64,000 nt of DNA from Sphingomonas kyeonggiensis (GTDB lineage: Bacteria > Pseudomonadota > Alphaproteobacteria > Sphingomonadales > Sphingomonadaceae), in the NCBI RefSeq assembly GCF_014196745.1, contig NZ_JACIEH010000003.1, forward strand, positions 558,001 to 622,000, read 5' to 3'. The position numbers and the translations under genes were made by a program. Positions 7,858 through 15,508 of this stretch are shown here, one piece after another (position 1 is the first letter of the stretch; the number at the start of each line of letters is the position of its first letter). The notes below the pieces were generated by a model. It was given only the letters and a program-made list of their open reading frames with translations, ran no database searches and was not told the DNA's origin.

Positions 7858-9051
7858 TCAGGGAATCTCGAACAGCCCCGCCGCGCCCATGCCGCCGGCG
7901 GTGCACATCGATACGACGACATAGCGCACCCCGCGCTTGCGCCCCTCGATCAGCGCGTGGCCCACCAGCCGCGATCCGCTCATCCCGAAGGGGTGGCCGA
8001 TCGCGATGGCGCCGCCATTGACGTTGAACCGGTCGGGATCGATGCCCAGCGTGTCGCGGCAATAGAGGCACTGGCTGGCGAAGGCCTCGTTGATCTCCCA
8101 CAGGCCGATGTCCGCCACCGTCAGGCCGGCGCGCCTGAGCAGCTTGGGCACTGCGAAGACCGGGCCGATCCCCATCTCCTCGGGCTCGCAGCCCGCGACC
8201 TGGAAGCCGCGATAGATGCCGAGGATGTCCTTGCCCTCGGCCTCGGCGGCGGCGCGGTCCATCAGGATCTGCGCGGCGGCGCCGTCGGAGAGCTGGCTGG
8301 CATTGCCGGCGGTGACGTGATGGCCTTGCTGGACGAACTGGCCGTCCTTCCACACCGGCTTCAGCCCGGCGAGCACCTCGGCGGTGGTGCCGGCGCGGAT
8401 GCCTTCGTCCTGGGCGACGGTCACCGTCTCGCTGCCGGTGCGGTTGCCTTCCTTGTCGAACAGCGCCTTGGTCACGGTGATCGGCGCGATCTCCTCGGCG
8501 AAGGCGCCGTTCGCCAGGCCGGCGGCGGCGCGCTGCTGGCTCGCAGCGGCGAAGGCGTCCTGGGCCTCGCGGCTGATGCCATAGCGCTCGGCGACGATCT
8601 CGGCGGTCTCGATCATCGGGATGTACGCGGCCGGTACCTTCTCGGTCACCGACTGGTTCACGTAGCGTGGGGCATTCTTCATCGTCAGGCTGATCGATTC
8701 CATGCCGCCGGCCAGTGCGACATCGATCTCGTCGGTCATGATCGATCGGGCGGCGAGGGCGATCGCGGTGAGGCCCGATCCGCATTTCCGGTCGAGGCTG
8801 AAGGCGGGAACGCTATGGGGAAGGCCGGCGGCGAACAGCGCCATCCGCGCCATGTTGCCGCCCTGCGTGCCCCATTGGTTGCCCATGCCGTAGAACACGT
8901 CGTCGATCCGCGCCGGATCGATGCCGGCGCGTTCCACCGCTGCGTTCATCACATGCGCGGCGAGCACCGGCGCCTCGGTGTCGTTGAAATAGCCGCGGCC
9001 CGCCTTGCCGATACCGGTACGTGCAGTCGATACGATCACGGCTTCGCGCAT
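7858..9051 (-). CDS. Acetyl-CoA acyltransferase (thiolase)
   Basis: This 397-residue protein is a thiolase, which cleaves 3-ketoacyl-CoA or condenses acetyl-CoA. Catalytic signatures are Cys90 in LDRKCGSGL, the His in NGGAIAIGHPFGMSGSR, and the C-terminal Cys in CTAGGMGAAGLFE. The ATG at 9051 has an AGAGGGA site 6-7 bases upstream; the longer frame to 9153 is rejected. With the nearby enoyl-CoA hydratase it suggests a fatty-acid or branched-acid beta-oxidation role. FadA-type degradation is more likely than biosynthesis, but this is not certain. Confidence 0.92.
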   Translation of the reverse strand: MREAVIVSTARTGIGKAGRGYFNDTEAPVLAAHVMNAAVERAGIDPARIDDVFYGMGNQWGTQGGNMARMALFAAGLPHSVPAFSLDRKCGSGLTAIALAARSIMTDEIDVALAGGMESISLTMKNAPRYVNQSVTEKVPAAYIPMIETAEIVAERYGISREAQDAFAAASQQRAAAGLANGAFAEEIAPITVTKALFDKEGNRTGSETVTVAQDEGIRAGTTAEVLAGLKPVWKDGQFVQQGHHVTAGNASQLSDGAAAQILMDRAAAEAEGKDILGIYRGFQVAGCEPEEMGIGPVFAVPKLLRRAGLTVADIGLWEINEAFASQCLYCRDTLGIDPDRFNVNGGAIAIGHPFGMSGSRLVGHALIEGRKRGVRYVVVSMCTAGGMGAAGLFEIP

Positions 9052-9151
9052 TTCGGCGTCCCTCTCGGTTTTTAGAGGATGCGGTATGGCGGTCGATCGG
9101 CGTGATTGCAATGGCCCCGCGCCGCCCCATATCCCCGGACGGAGGTAGCGC

Positions 9152-9517
9152 ATGGCAAGCAGGCAGATACTGGTTCCGGGGCCCGATCATCCGATCACGG
9201 TCACGCCCTCGACGGCGCATGTCGTGGTGCGCGCGGGCGGCAGGGTGATCGCCGATACGAAGCGTGCGCTGGAGCTGCGCGAGGCCAGCTATCCGCCGGT
9301 CTTCTACATCCCGCGCGAGGATGCCGAGATGGCGCTGCTCGAGCGGACCGACCATGCCAGCTATTGCCCGTACAAGGGCGAGGCATCCTATTTTTCGGTC
9401 GCCGATGGCGCAGCGAACGCGGTGTGGAGCTATGAGGCGCCGTACGAGGCGGTCGCGGCGATCCGCGACCACCTCGCCTTCTATCCCGACCGGGTGGAGA
9501 TCGAGGTCAGTCGCTGA
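9152..9517 (+). CDS. DUF427-family protein
   Basis: The 121-residue protein matches DUF427: PDHPITV...VVVRAGGRVIADT, YIPREDAEMALLERTDHASYCPYKGEASYFSV and a C-terminal AIRDHLAFYPDRVEI. The family is widespread and its members are small soluble enzymes or ligand-binding proteins of unknown role. It is divergent from the thiolase and its last 11 bases overlap the convergent enoyl-CoA hydratase gene. Confidence 0.87.
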   Translation: MASRQILVPGPDHPITVTPSTAHVVVRAGGRVIADTKRALELREASYPPVFYIPREDAEMALLERTDHASYCPYKGEASYFSVADGAANAVWSYEAPYEAVAAIRDHLAFYPDRVEIEVSR

Positions 9518-10283
9518 AGGTCGGCGGGCGCTTCTGCATGTTCGCCATCACGGCCTCGATCTGGTTGGTCGTGCGGAGAAGAGCGGCCTGTTCGCGGCTC
9601 TCGGCGAGCAGAGTCTCGCCGGCGTCGGCCTCGAGATTGGCGAGCCGCTTGGCGGCGCGGATCGCATGGGGGTTCCGGCCGGCGATTGCCCGGGCCAGCG
9701 CCATCGCTTCGGCATGCGGATCGTGCGCGATGTTCGTCACGAATCCCAGTCGCTGCCCTTCCTCGGCATCGAATTCCCGGGCGGTATAGGCCAGCTCGCG
9801 CAGCGCATCGTCGCGGACATTGCTGCGCCACAGCGCATAGCCGGCCATGTCGGGCACGATGCCCCATTTCATCTCCATCACCGACAACCGCGTTCCGGGT
9901 GCGGCGATCCGGATGTCGGCGCCGCTGGCGATCTGCAGCCCGCCGCCGAACGCCACGCCGTGCACCGCGGCGATCACCGGCACCGGCAGCGTCCGCCAGC
10001 CCCAGGCGACCGCCTGGAAGTCATTCGCCAACCCCTGGGTTCGCGCCATCAGGTCGGTGCCCGAGCCGGCCGAGGCCATGCTCGCCATGTCGAGCCCGGC
10101 GCAGAAGCCTCGCCCCTCGCCGGAGAGCACCACGGCGCGCAGCCCCGCCTCCTGCTCCAGCCGGCTGATGGCGGCGATGATCCCGGCGAACATCGCCGGG
10201 TCGAGCGCGTTCAGCTTGTCCGGCCGTGCCAGCCGCACATCGGCGACGCCTTCGCTGATCTGGATCGTGACGCGCTCTTCCAT
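9507..10283 (-). CDS. Enoyl-CoA hydratase/isomerase (crotonase) family protein
   Basis: This 258-residue crotonase-fold protein has ARPDKLNALD near the N-terminus, the oxyanion segment GEGRGFCAGLDM, and VHGVAFGGGLQIASGADIRIA followed by EMKWGIVPDM. The Glu/Asp pattern fits hydratases or related isomerases. It acts on acyl-CoA thioesters in the cytoplasm. The ATG at 10283 is chosen over the frame to 10415, which overlaps the regulator gene. It lies 37 bases downstream of the winged-helix regulator and may be co-transcribed with it. Confidence 0.9.
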   Translation of the reverse strand: MEERVTIQISEGVADVRLARPDKLNALDPAMFAGIIAAISRLEQEAGLRAVVLSGEGRGFCAGLDMASMASAGSGTDLMARTQGLANDFQAVAWGWRTLPVPVIAAVHGVAFGGGLQIASGADIRIAAPGTRLSVMEMKWGIVPDMAGYALWRSNVRDDALRELAYTAREFDAEEGQRLGFVTNIAHDPHAEAMALARAIAGRNPHAIRAAKRLANLEADAGETLLAESREQAALLRTTNQIEAVMANMQKRPPTFSD

Positions 10284-10320
10284 GCCTGCTCTCCCAATTT
10301 GCGCACAGAATAACGCGCAA

Positions 10321-10923
10321 TCACGCCACGCAAAGCCGGTAGCCGCGACCCTTGTCGGTGCGCAGCATCGGCGCCGCGAAACCCCGGTCGAGCTTGGCGC
10401 GCAGTCGGGAGACATGCACCTCGACGACGTTGGTGCCCGGATCGAAGCCGAGCCCCCACACGGCGGCGAGCAGCTCCAAGCGCCCCGCCGGCCGCTCGCC
10501 CTGGCGGATCAGATGGAGCAGCAGGGCATATTCGCGGGGCAGCAGTGGCAGGATGCGGCCGGCGCGGGTCACCCGTCGCTCGACCGGATCGATGCGCAGC
10601 TCGCCAAGCACGATCTCGGGTCGAGGGCGGACGCGTGCCGCGAGGCGGGCGGCGATCTCCTCCGGGCCGGCGGCGGGAAGGACCACATCGTCGGCGCCGG
10701 CATCGAGTGCCTGGGCAATGCTGCCGTCCATATCGGCGAGGATGAGCAATAGCGGACCGTGCCAACCCTGTGCGCGGATGGTCGCGACCTGCTCGGCACG
10801 GCCCGTGAACAGTGCCACCTTTGCCTCTACGCCAGGAGCGAAGGGTACGAGGCCCAGCCCGCGCGCTGCGGCGGCACGGGCTAGGTCCGGCAGGTCAACG
10901 GCACAGGCGACGGGAACGGTCAC
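10321..10923 (-). CDS. OmpR-type winged-helix regulator with degenerate receiver-like domain
   Basis: The C-terminal half of this 200-residue protein (about 105-200) is a clear OmpR/PhoB winged helix: RRVTRAGRILPLLPREYALLLHL, then GTNVVEVHVSRLRAKLD and LRTDKGRGYRL. The N-terminal 100 residues keep a receiver-like end (ALDAGADDVVLP) but lack an obvious acidic pocket at the start and the usual Lys, so phosphorylation may not occur. It starts with GTG. It follows the peptide-HEAT-cupin genes on the same strand by 49 bases and may control them. No partner kinase lies next to it. Confidence 0.85.
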   Translation of the reverse strand: MTVPVACAVDLPDLARAAAARGLGLVPFAPGVEAKVALFTGRAEQVATIRAQGWHGPLLLILADMDGSIAQALDAGADDVVLPAAGPEEIAARLAARVRPRPEIVLGELRIDPVERRVTRAGRILPLLPREYALLLHLIRQGERPAGRLELLAAVWGLGFDPGTNVVEVHVSRLRAKLDRGFAAPMLRTDKGRGYRLCVA

Positions 10924-10972
10924 GGCCCCGAGGCTAGCGGTGATCTCTCCGTATCGGTGGCAACCATGTCCG

Positions 10973-11851
10973 TTATGGAGTCAGTCGGGCCCGGGCATGG
11001 CCTGAAACGAAGCGGTCGGGATCATCGACTGCCCGGGCGAGCAGTGCTGGCGCCTGGTCGGGCAGTGCCGAGGCGAGCGCGTCGAGCGCAGTCACCCGCA
11101 TCCGGGGGCAGGGATGATGGCGGGCGAAGTGTTCGGCCAGGTCGAGCCCGTTGCCGACATGGACCGCGATCGCGACGAGGGCCTCCGCCGCGGTCACCGT
11201 CAGTCCCGCAGCGATCGTGCCGCGGCTGATGTCGAAGCGATACTGGTCGAGCCAGGGTTGGGCGGGATCGGCGCCGAGGAGGTTGAGCGACACCGACATG
11301 CTGTCGGGCGGCAGCTGGACATGGATGTCGCGCCGCATCCGGTAGAGCATCAGCTTGCCCGGATCGAGCCGGGCGCGCTCGACGAAGCGAAGCCCGGCAT
11401 CCTCGCCGGGCAGTCCCGTCAGCGAGGTCGCTTCATATTCGTAATAGTCGCTCCAATAGCCTGGTCCGAGGTAACCATAAGTAATAAAAGGGAAGTTGTG
11501 ATCGTGCGGCAGGTCGTAGAAGAACGCCGCAGGTCCGCTGGCACGAGTGATCGGGTCCTCGCGTGCCGGCCAGAAATTGGCGCGCAGCACATAGCGGCCG
11601 TTGGGCGGGCGGAGCAGGAAGACCTGGGCGCCATAGCCGTTGCCGACATGCTGCGCGGCGCAGCGCGTCTTGAGCTCCTCGATCGCCAGCTCGGCGAGGA
11701 AATCCGGGTTGCGCCCCAGTCGGGCAAGCAACGGCCCCCAGCTGGCGAAGGCGTCCTCGTCCCGGGCATCGACGGGATAGGCATCGAGCGTCTCGACCAG
11801 CTCGTCGAGCCCGATCGCGCCACCGGCGCCTGGATCGATCAGGCGGGGCAT
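10973..11851 (-). CDS. Cupin-like protein with C-terminal HEAT-type repeats
   Basis: I do not recognise a named family for this 292-residue protein. A central segment looks like a metal-binding cupin of the cysteine-dioxygenase kind: His116-x-His118 in LPHDHNF, Glu138/Glu140 in YYEYEATS, then His177 in DIHVQLPPDSMSVSLN. The last 75 residues read as HEAT-like helical pairs (AEHFARHHPCPRMRVTALDALASAL). The ATG at 11851 overlaps the upstream HEAT gene by 13 bases, so the two are coupled. A role in oxidising or handling the small peptide encoded upstream is only a hypothesis. Confidence 0.75.
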   Translation of the reverse strand: MPRLIDPGAGGAIGLDELVETLDAYPVDARDEDAFASWGPLLARLGRNPDFLAELAIEELKTRCAAQHVGNGYGAQVFLLRPPNGRYVLRANFWPAREDPITRASGPAAFFYDLPHDHNFPFITYGYLGPGYWSDYYEYEATSLTGLPGEDAGLRFVERARLDPGKLMLYRMRRDIHVQLPPDSMSVSLNLLGADPAQPWLDQYRFDISRGTIAAGLTVTAAEALVAIAVHVGNGLDLAEHFARHHPCPRMRVTALDALASALPDQAPALLARAVDDPDRFVSGHARARLTP

Positions 11852-12792
11852 GGCGTCTCCAGTCGGGGGCGAACCACCGCCAGCGTCCGCGCCGCGGCCT
11901 CGCGGATATCCCGATGCGGATCGCTCGCAGCCATCGCCTCCAGTCGGGGAAGGGCGGCGCGGGCATCGAGCCCCAGCCATTCGCGCATCGCCGCCCAGCG
12001 CAGATGGAAGGCCGGGTCGCCCGTCGCTTCCGCGAAGCGCGGCCCGGCATCTGCGCGCCCGGCCAGGCGGAGAAAGGCGAGCAGCATCTCGGTGCGCGAG
12101 GCCCGGTCGTCGCCGCTCGCGATCCGGAGCAGCCGGCCATCGGCGACGGCATGTTCGCGCATCAGCGGCGCGGTACCGGCGGGAATCGTCGCGACCAGGG
12201 TGACGATGTCGCTCCGCGCTTCGGAGAGCAGCTGCGCCTCATGCCCTCCGTCGGTCGCGATGACATCGCCATCGGCGAGCAGGAGCGCCTCGATCTCGCA
12301 GCAGGGCGGTGCGGTCGCCGCGCTGAAATCGGGGCCCGCCGGCTCTGTCCGCCAGCGCCGCAAGCGGGCGCCGCCGGCGCGCGCATAGCGGGTCACCACC
12401 ATCCGGCCCGAGAAGGTCAGCGCGCGGGGCGCTGGCAGCCGCCGCATCGCCACCGCGCTGGTCACGCAGGCGGAGAGCGCCATTGCCGGGCATTCGAACA
12501 GCACCGCGCCGATCCTCAGGCCGTCCCGGCTTGCCCGGAAAGGAGGCTCGAACAGCGGATCCCCGGCGAGCGCTTCGACCAGCGGCTGGAGCAGTGCCGC
12601 GGCCCAGTCTGCCTTTTCGAGCAACTGCGTCGCACGTGCCAGGGCCTCGGCCGCATCGTCCGCCGGACAATCGGCGAAACGGGCGGCCAGCCCGCGATAG
12701 GCCTCTCCACTCCGCCACCCCCGGATCGTGTCGCCCGCCGCGGCGCGTGCGGTGAGGATCGCGGCGCGAGTCTCCGCGTCTATCCCGTTCAT
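11839..12792 (-). CDS. Helical-repeat (HEAT-like) protein of unknown function
   Basis: This 317-residue protein is Ala- and Arg-rich with a C-terminal block that reads as HEAT repeats (FHLRWAAMREWLGLDARAALPRLEAMAASDPHRDIREAAARTLAVV). The middle contains a predicted beta-rich part with GDVIATDGGHEAQLL and two adjacent Cys (PPCCEIEAL). No signal peptide or membrane segment is seen. Its ATG overlaps the stop of the 53-residue gene as ATGA, and its 3' end overlaps the cupin-like gene, making a tightly coupled three-gene unit. Helical repeats suggest a protein- or peptide-binding scaffold. Confidence 0.75.
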   Translation of the reverse strand: MNGIDAETRAAILTARAAAGDTIRGWRSGEAYRGLAARFADCPADDAAEALARATQLLEKADWAAALLQPLVEALAGDPLFEPPFRASRDGLRIGAVLFECPAMALSACVTSAVAMRRLPAPRALTFSGRMVVTRYARAGGARLRRWRTEPAGPDFSAATAPPCCEIEALLLADGDVIATDGGHEAQLLSEARSDIVTLVATIPAGTAPLMREHAVADGRLLRIASGDDRASRTEMLLAFLRLAGRADAGPRFAEATGDPAFHLRWAAMREWLGLDARAALPRLEAMAASDPHRDIREAAARTLAVVRPRLETPCPA

Positions 12793-12950
12793 GCGAAGCC
12801 GGGCGCGATCTCGTAGATCAGGATGGCGATGCCGACGATCAGCTCGAACATGTCGTCGATATCGGCGATGCTCGCGCCCAGCGTGCCATGCATCGCCACA
12901 TTGGTGCCGAGATCGGCGATCTCGCCCGGATCGATCGCTATCAATGCCAT
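12789..12950 (-). CDS. Small peptide gene (53 residues) leading the HEAT/cupin operon
   Basis: A frame too short for routine gene calling encodes a peptide starting MALIAIDPGEIADLGTNVAM, rich in Ile, Ala, Asp and Gly, with an acidic middle (ADIDDMFE) and a hydrophobic end (LIVGIAILIYEIAPGFA). A GGGGGA ribosome site lies 4-5 bases before the ATG, and the stop overlaps the next gene's ATG as ATGA. These two facts support real translation. There is no Cys, Ser is sparse and there is no classic signal peptide. It could be a modified-peptide precursor, a small membrane-active peptide or a regulatory subunit. Confidence 0.65.
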   Translation of the reverse strand: MALIAIDPGEIADLGTNVAMHGTLGASIADIDDMFELIVGIAILIYEIAPGFA

Positions 12951-13070
12951 TGCGTCCCCCTTTTCGTTGAAATCGAGGGAAACCTGGGCGGGCGGACGAA
13001 GTGGTGCATCTTACAAGGATGTAATTGCCACCATTTGCGTGCTTTCCACAGGCAGGCTAGGGCCGGGTCC

Positions 13071-13511
13071 ATGAGCCAAGCGGCCCCTTCCGGCTTCGAT
13101 CCGCAACTCTTCTTCGGCCTGCGCTATGCCAGCCACGGCACGCGGCTCGGCGTCGGCTATCGCACCCATGGCCCGGACTGGGCCGAGCTCGAGCTGCCCT
13201 ATCGCGAGGACCTGATCGGCGACCCTGCCTCGGGCGTGCTCGCCTCCGGGCCGATCCTGGCGCTGATGGACATGGCCACCGCCGTCTCGGTCTGGCTGCG
13301 CGCCGGCGCCTTCGTGCCCCAGGCGACGCTCGACCTGCGCATCGACTATCTCCGCCCCGCCACCCCGGGCCGCACGGTGATCGGCCGGGGCGAGTGCTAC
13401 CGCCTCACGCGATCGATCGCCTTCGTCCGCGGCCAGGCGCATGATGGCAATCCCGAGGATCCGATCGCCCATGTCGCCGGCACCTTCATGGCGACGGAGG
13501 GATATCGGTGA
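13071..13511 (+). CDS. PaaI-type hotdog-fold thioesterase
   Basis: This 146-residue protein has the hotdog thioesterase pattern: GYRTHGPDWAELELPYREDL, then ASGPILALMDMATAVSVWL with the acidic catalytic residue in the long helix, and ATLDLRIDYLRPATPGRTVIG. Such enzymes hydrolyse acyl-CoA thioesters. It is divergent from the peptide operon and forms a two-gene unit with the next thioesterase (GTGA overlap). The ATG at 13071 is chosen because upstream sequence is non-coding in character. Confidence 0.87.
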   Translation: MSQAAPSGFDPQLFFGLRYASHGTRLGVGYRTHGPDWAELELPYREDLIGDPASGVLASGPILALMDMATAVSVWLRAGAFVPQATLDLRIDYLRPATPGRTVIGRGECYRLTRSIAFVRGQAHDGNPEDPIAHVAGTFMATEGYR

Positions 13512-13882
13512 TCCTGCCCCCCTATGCGGAGCTCCTGGGCCTCACCGTCGAGCCGGGCGAGGATGCGCCGGTGCTGGTGATGCCCTTCGGCCCCGACGTG
13601 CTCGGCCGGCCCGGTTTCCTGCACGGCGGCGCGATCGGCGGCCTGCTCGAGATGGCCGCGGTCGGCGCGCTGTGGCAGGCGCTCGGTACCGACGAGACCC
13701 AGGTCAAGCCGATCAACCTGACCGTCGACTATATGCGCGGCGGCCGCGACAAGCCGACGCGCGCGCGGGGCATCGTCACCCGGCTCGGCACCCGCGTCGC
13801 CAATGTCGAGGCGATGGCCTGGCAGGACGAGCCCGACAAGCCGATCGCCGCGGCGCGGATGAATTACCTGATCCTGCGCTAG
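13508..13882 (+). CDS. Second PaaI-type hotdog-fold thioesterase
   Basis: The 124-residue protein contains GRPGFLHGGAIGGLLEMAAVGALW, the usual HGGxxxxLxE catalytic helix, and INLTVDYMRGGRDKPTRARG. It starts with GTG overlapping the stop of the preceding paralogue as GTGA. The two subunits differ in length and sequence and could form a hetero-oligomer, though most family members are homo-oligomers. Function is acyl-CoA hydrolysis; the natural substrate is not evident. Confidence 0.87.
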   Translation: MILPPYAELLGLTVEPGEDAPVLVMPFGPDVLGRPGFLHGGAIGGLLEMAAVGALWQALGTDETQVKPINLTVDYMRGGRDKPTRARGIVTRLGTRVANVEAMAWQDEPDKPIAAARMNYLILR

Positions 13883-14056
13883 GGCCGGCCGGCATTCGGA
13901 AACCCGGTTGCCGACGGGGCCGATTCGGGGCCGGCGCGGGCCGCGGAAGTTTACGAAGTTTATGCTACGCGGCCCCTGTTTTCCCTTCCCGCGCGCGATA
14001 GCGCGGCAAAGGTGTGCGGCAGGGAAAGGGAAGCAGGCTTGCATCCACCAGCATGG

Positions 14057-14080
14057 AGCAGGCGAAATCCTACATTGCAA
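14057..14080 (-). repeat. Dispersed repeat, copy 2
   Basis: On the minus strand this reads TTGCAATGTAGGATTT followed by CGCCTGCT, identical to the copy at 7644-7667. It lies in the 257-base gap after the thioesterase pair, about 30 bases from a hairpin at 14109-14130. No gene is seen in the gap. Confidence 0.7.
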
Positions 14081-14108
14081 GCGCGGGGCTGCTTACCTGG
14101 GCGCATCG

Positions 14109-14130
14109 TTCCCCGGCTTTCGCCGGGGAA
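14109..14130. terminator. Strong hairpin between convergent genes
   Basis: TTCCCCGGC and GCCGGGGAA pair perfectly around a short loop, just beyond the stop of the sugar dehydrogenase gene. There is no T-run, so it may be a single REP-like arm (core GGCTTTCGCC, as at 63496) doubling as a terminator. Confidence 0.5.
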
Positions 14131-14139
14131 CAGTAGAAC

Positions 14140-15375
14140 TCACTGCTTCGGGGTGAGCTTGAACAGCCGCCCATTGCTGGCGCCGGCATCCTCGAGCAGC
14201 CACACCGCGCCGTCCGGCCCCTGGACCACGTCGCGGATGCGCATGCCGAGATTCCATTGCTCGGCCTTGCTCGCCTTGTCGCCGTTCAGCGCGACGCGGA
14301 TCAGCCCCTCGCCGGAAAGTGCGCCGATCAGCAGCGAGCCCTTCCATTTCGGGAACAGGCTGCCCGAATAATAGGCCATGCCGCCCGGCGAGATCGACGG
14401 GTTCCAGAAGACCTTGGGCGCCTCATAGCCATCGCCCGCCGCATGATCGGGGATCGGCGTGCCGTCGTAATTGTCGCCGTTGGAGACGTTGGGCCAGCCA
14501 TAGTTCCTGCCCTTGACGATCAGGTTGACCTCGTCGCCGCCCTTGGGCCCCATCTCATTCTCCCAGAGCCGGCCGGTAGCGTCGAACACCAGGCCATAGG
14601 GATTGCGATGGCCGAGACTCCAGGTCTCGGACGGCACGAGGTTGGCGCCCTGAACCGTCTCGGTGCGGCTCGGCGCGGTCTTCGCGATCTCGGTATTCCG
14701 GGGCGGATCGGTGACGGTAACGGTCGGGGTGCCGGTCTTGCCGGCCCAGGGATTGCCCGGCGCGGGCTTGCCGTCGAGCGTCAGGTGGAGAATCTTGCCG
14801 AGCGCCTGGTTGGGGTCCTGCGCCGGGGTGAAGCGCTGGCGCTCGCCCGAGGTGAGGTACAGCGACTTGCCGTCGGGCGCGAAGGCGATGATCGCGCCGA
14901 ACTGGCCGCCCTTGCCGTCCGATCCGGCCCGCCACAGCACCTGCGGGTTGGTGAGCGCCGGCGTCGCGCCATCGACGAAGGTGGCGCGTGCCATCGCCAG
15001 GCTCGAGCCGTTGGGGCGCGGCTCGGCATAGGTGTAGTAGACCAGCTTGCTCTTCGCGAAATCGGGCGCGGGGATCACGTCGAGCAGACCGCCCTGGCCC
15101 TGGAAGACGACATCGACATTGGCGATGGTCTGCGATTGCTTGCCGTCCGCCGAGACGAGCAGGATCTTGCCCGCCTTCTCGGTCACCAGCATGCGGCCAT
15201 CGGGCAGGAAGGCCATCGCCCAGGGCGTGTCGAAATCGGCGACCTGGGTGAGGGTGAAGGGCGGCGTGCCGTCGGCGGGCGCGGTCGGCTGTTGCTGGGC
15301 CGAGGCGCCGGAGCCGGTATTGCAGGCGGCGAGCAGTGCGAGCGCGGGCAGCGCCAGGCGGATATGCGATTGCAT
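14140..15375 (-). CDS. PQQ-type (YliI/Asd-like) sugar dehydrogenase lipoprotein
   Basis: This 411-residue protein is a predicted lipoprotein (LALPALALLAACNTG, lipobox LAAC). The rest is the six-bladed propeller of the soluble glucose/sorbosone dehydrogenase family: FDTPWAMAFLPDGRMLVTEKAGK, GGLLDVIPAPDF, ETWSLGHRNPYGLVFD, GPKGGDEVNLI and a C-terminal RIRDVVQGPDGAVWLLED. Members oxidise aldose sugars with PQQ in the periplasm. The ATG at 15375 fits the signal peptide; a longer frame extending to 15837 is an artefact overlapping the S9 gene. It is divergent from the S9 peptidase pair. Confidence 0.9.
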   Translation of the reverse strand: MQSHIRLALPALALLAACNTGSGASAQQQPTAPADGTPPFTLTQVADFDTPWAMAFLPDGRMLVTEKAGKILLVSADGKQSQTIANVDVVFQGQGGLLDVIPAPDFAKSKLVYYTYAEPRPNGSSLAMARATFVDGATPALTNPQVLWRAGSDGKGGQFGAIIAFAPDGKSLYLTSGERQRFTPAQDPNQALGKILHLTLDGKPAPGNPWAGKTGTPTVTVTDPPRNTEIAKTAPSRTETVQGANLVPSETWSLGHRNPYGLVFDATGRLWENEMGPKGGDEVNLIVKGRNYGWPNVSNGDNYDGTPIPDHAAGDGYEAPKVFWNPSISPGGMAYYSGSLFPKWKGSLLIGALSGEGLIRVALNGDKASKAEQWNLGMRIRDVVQGPDGAVWLLEDAGASNGRLFKLTPKQ

Positions 15376-15508
15376 GCGATGACCCTTCTCAATTCTCGCG
15401 GTGCCAACGCATCGGATATGCGCCGGCTCCGCGTCATGATGTTGGTGGCAATTCTGCTTGCAACCGAGGCTCCTGCCAAGGGATGCTGACGGGAAAGGGG
15501 GCAGGATC

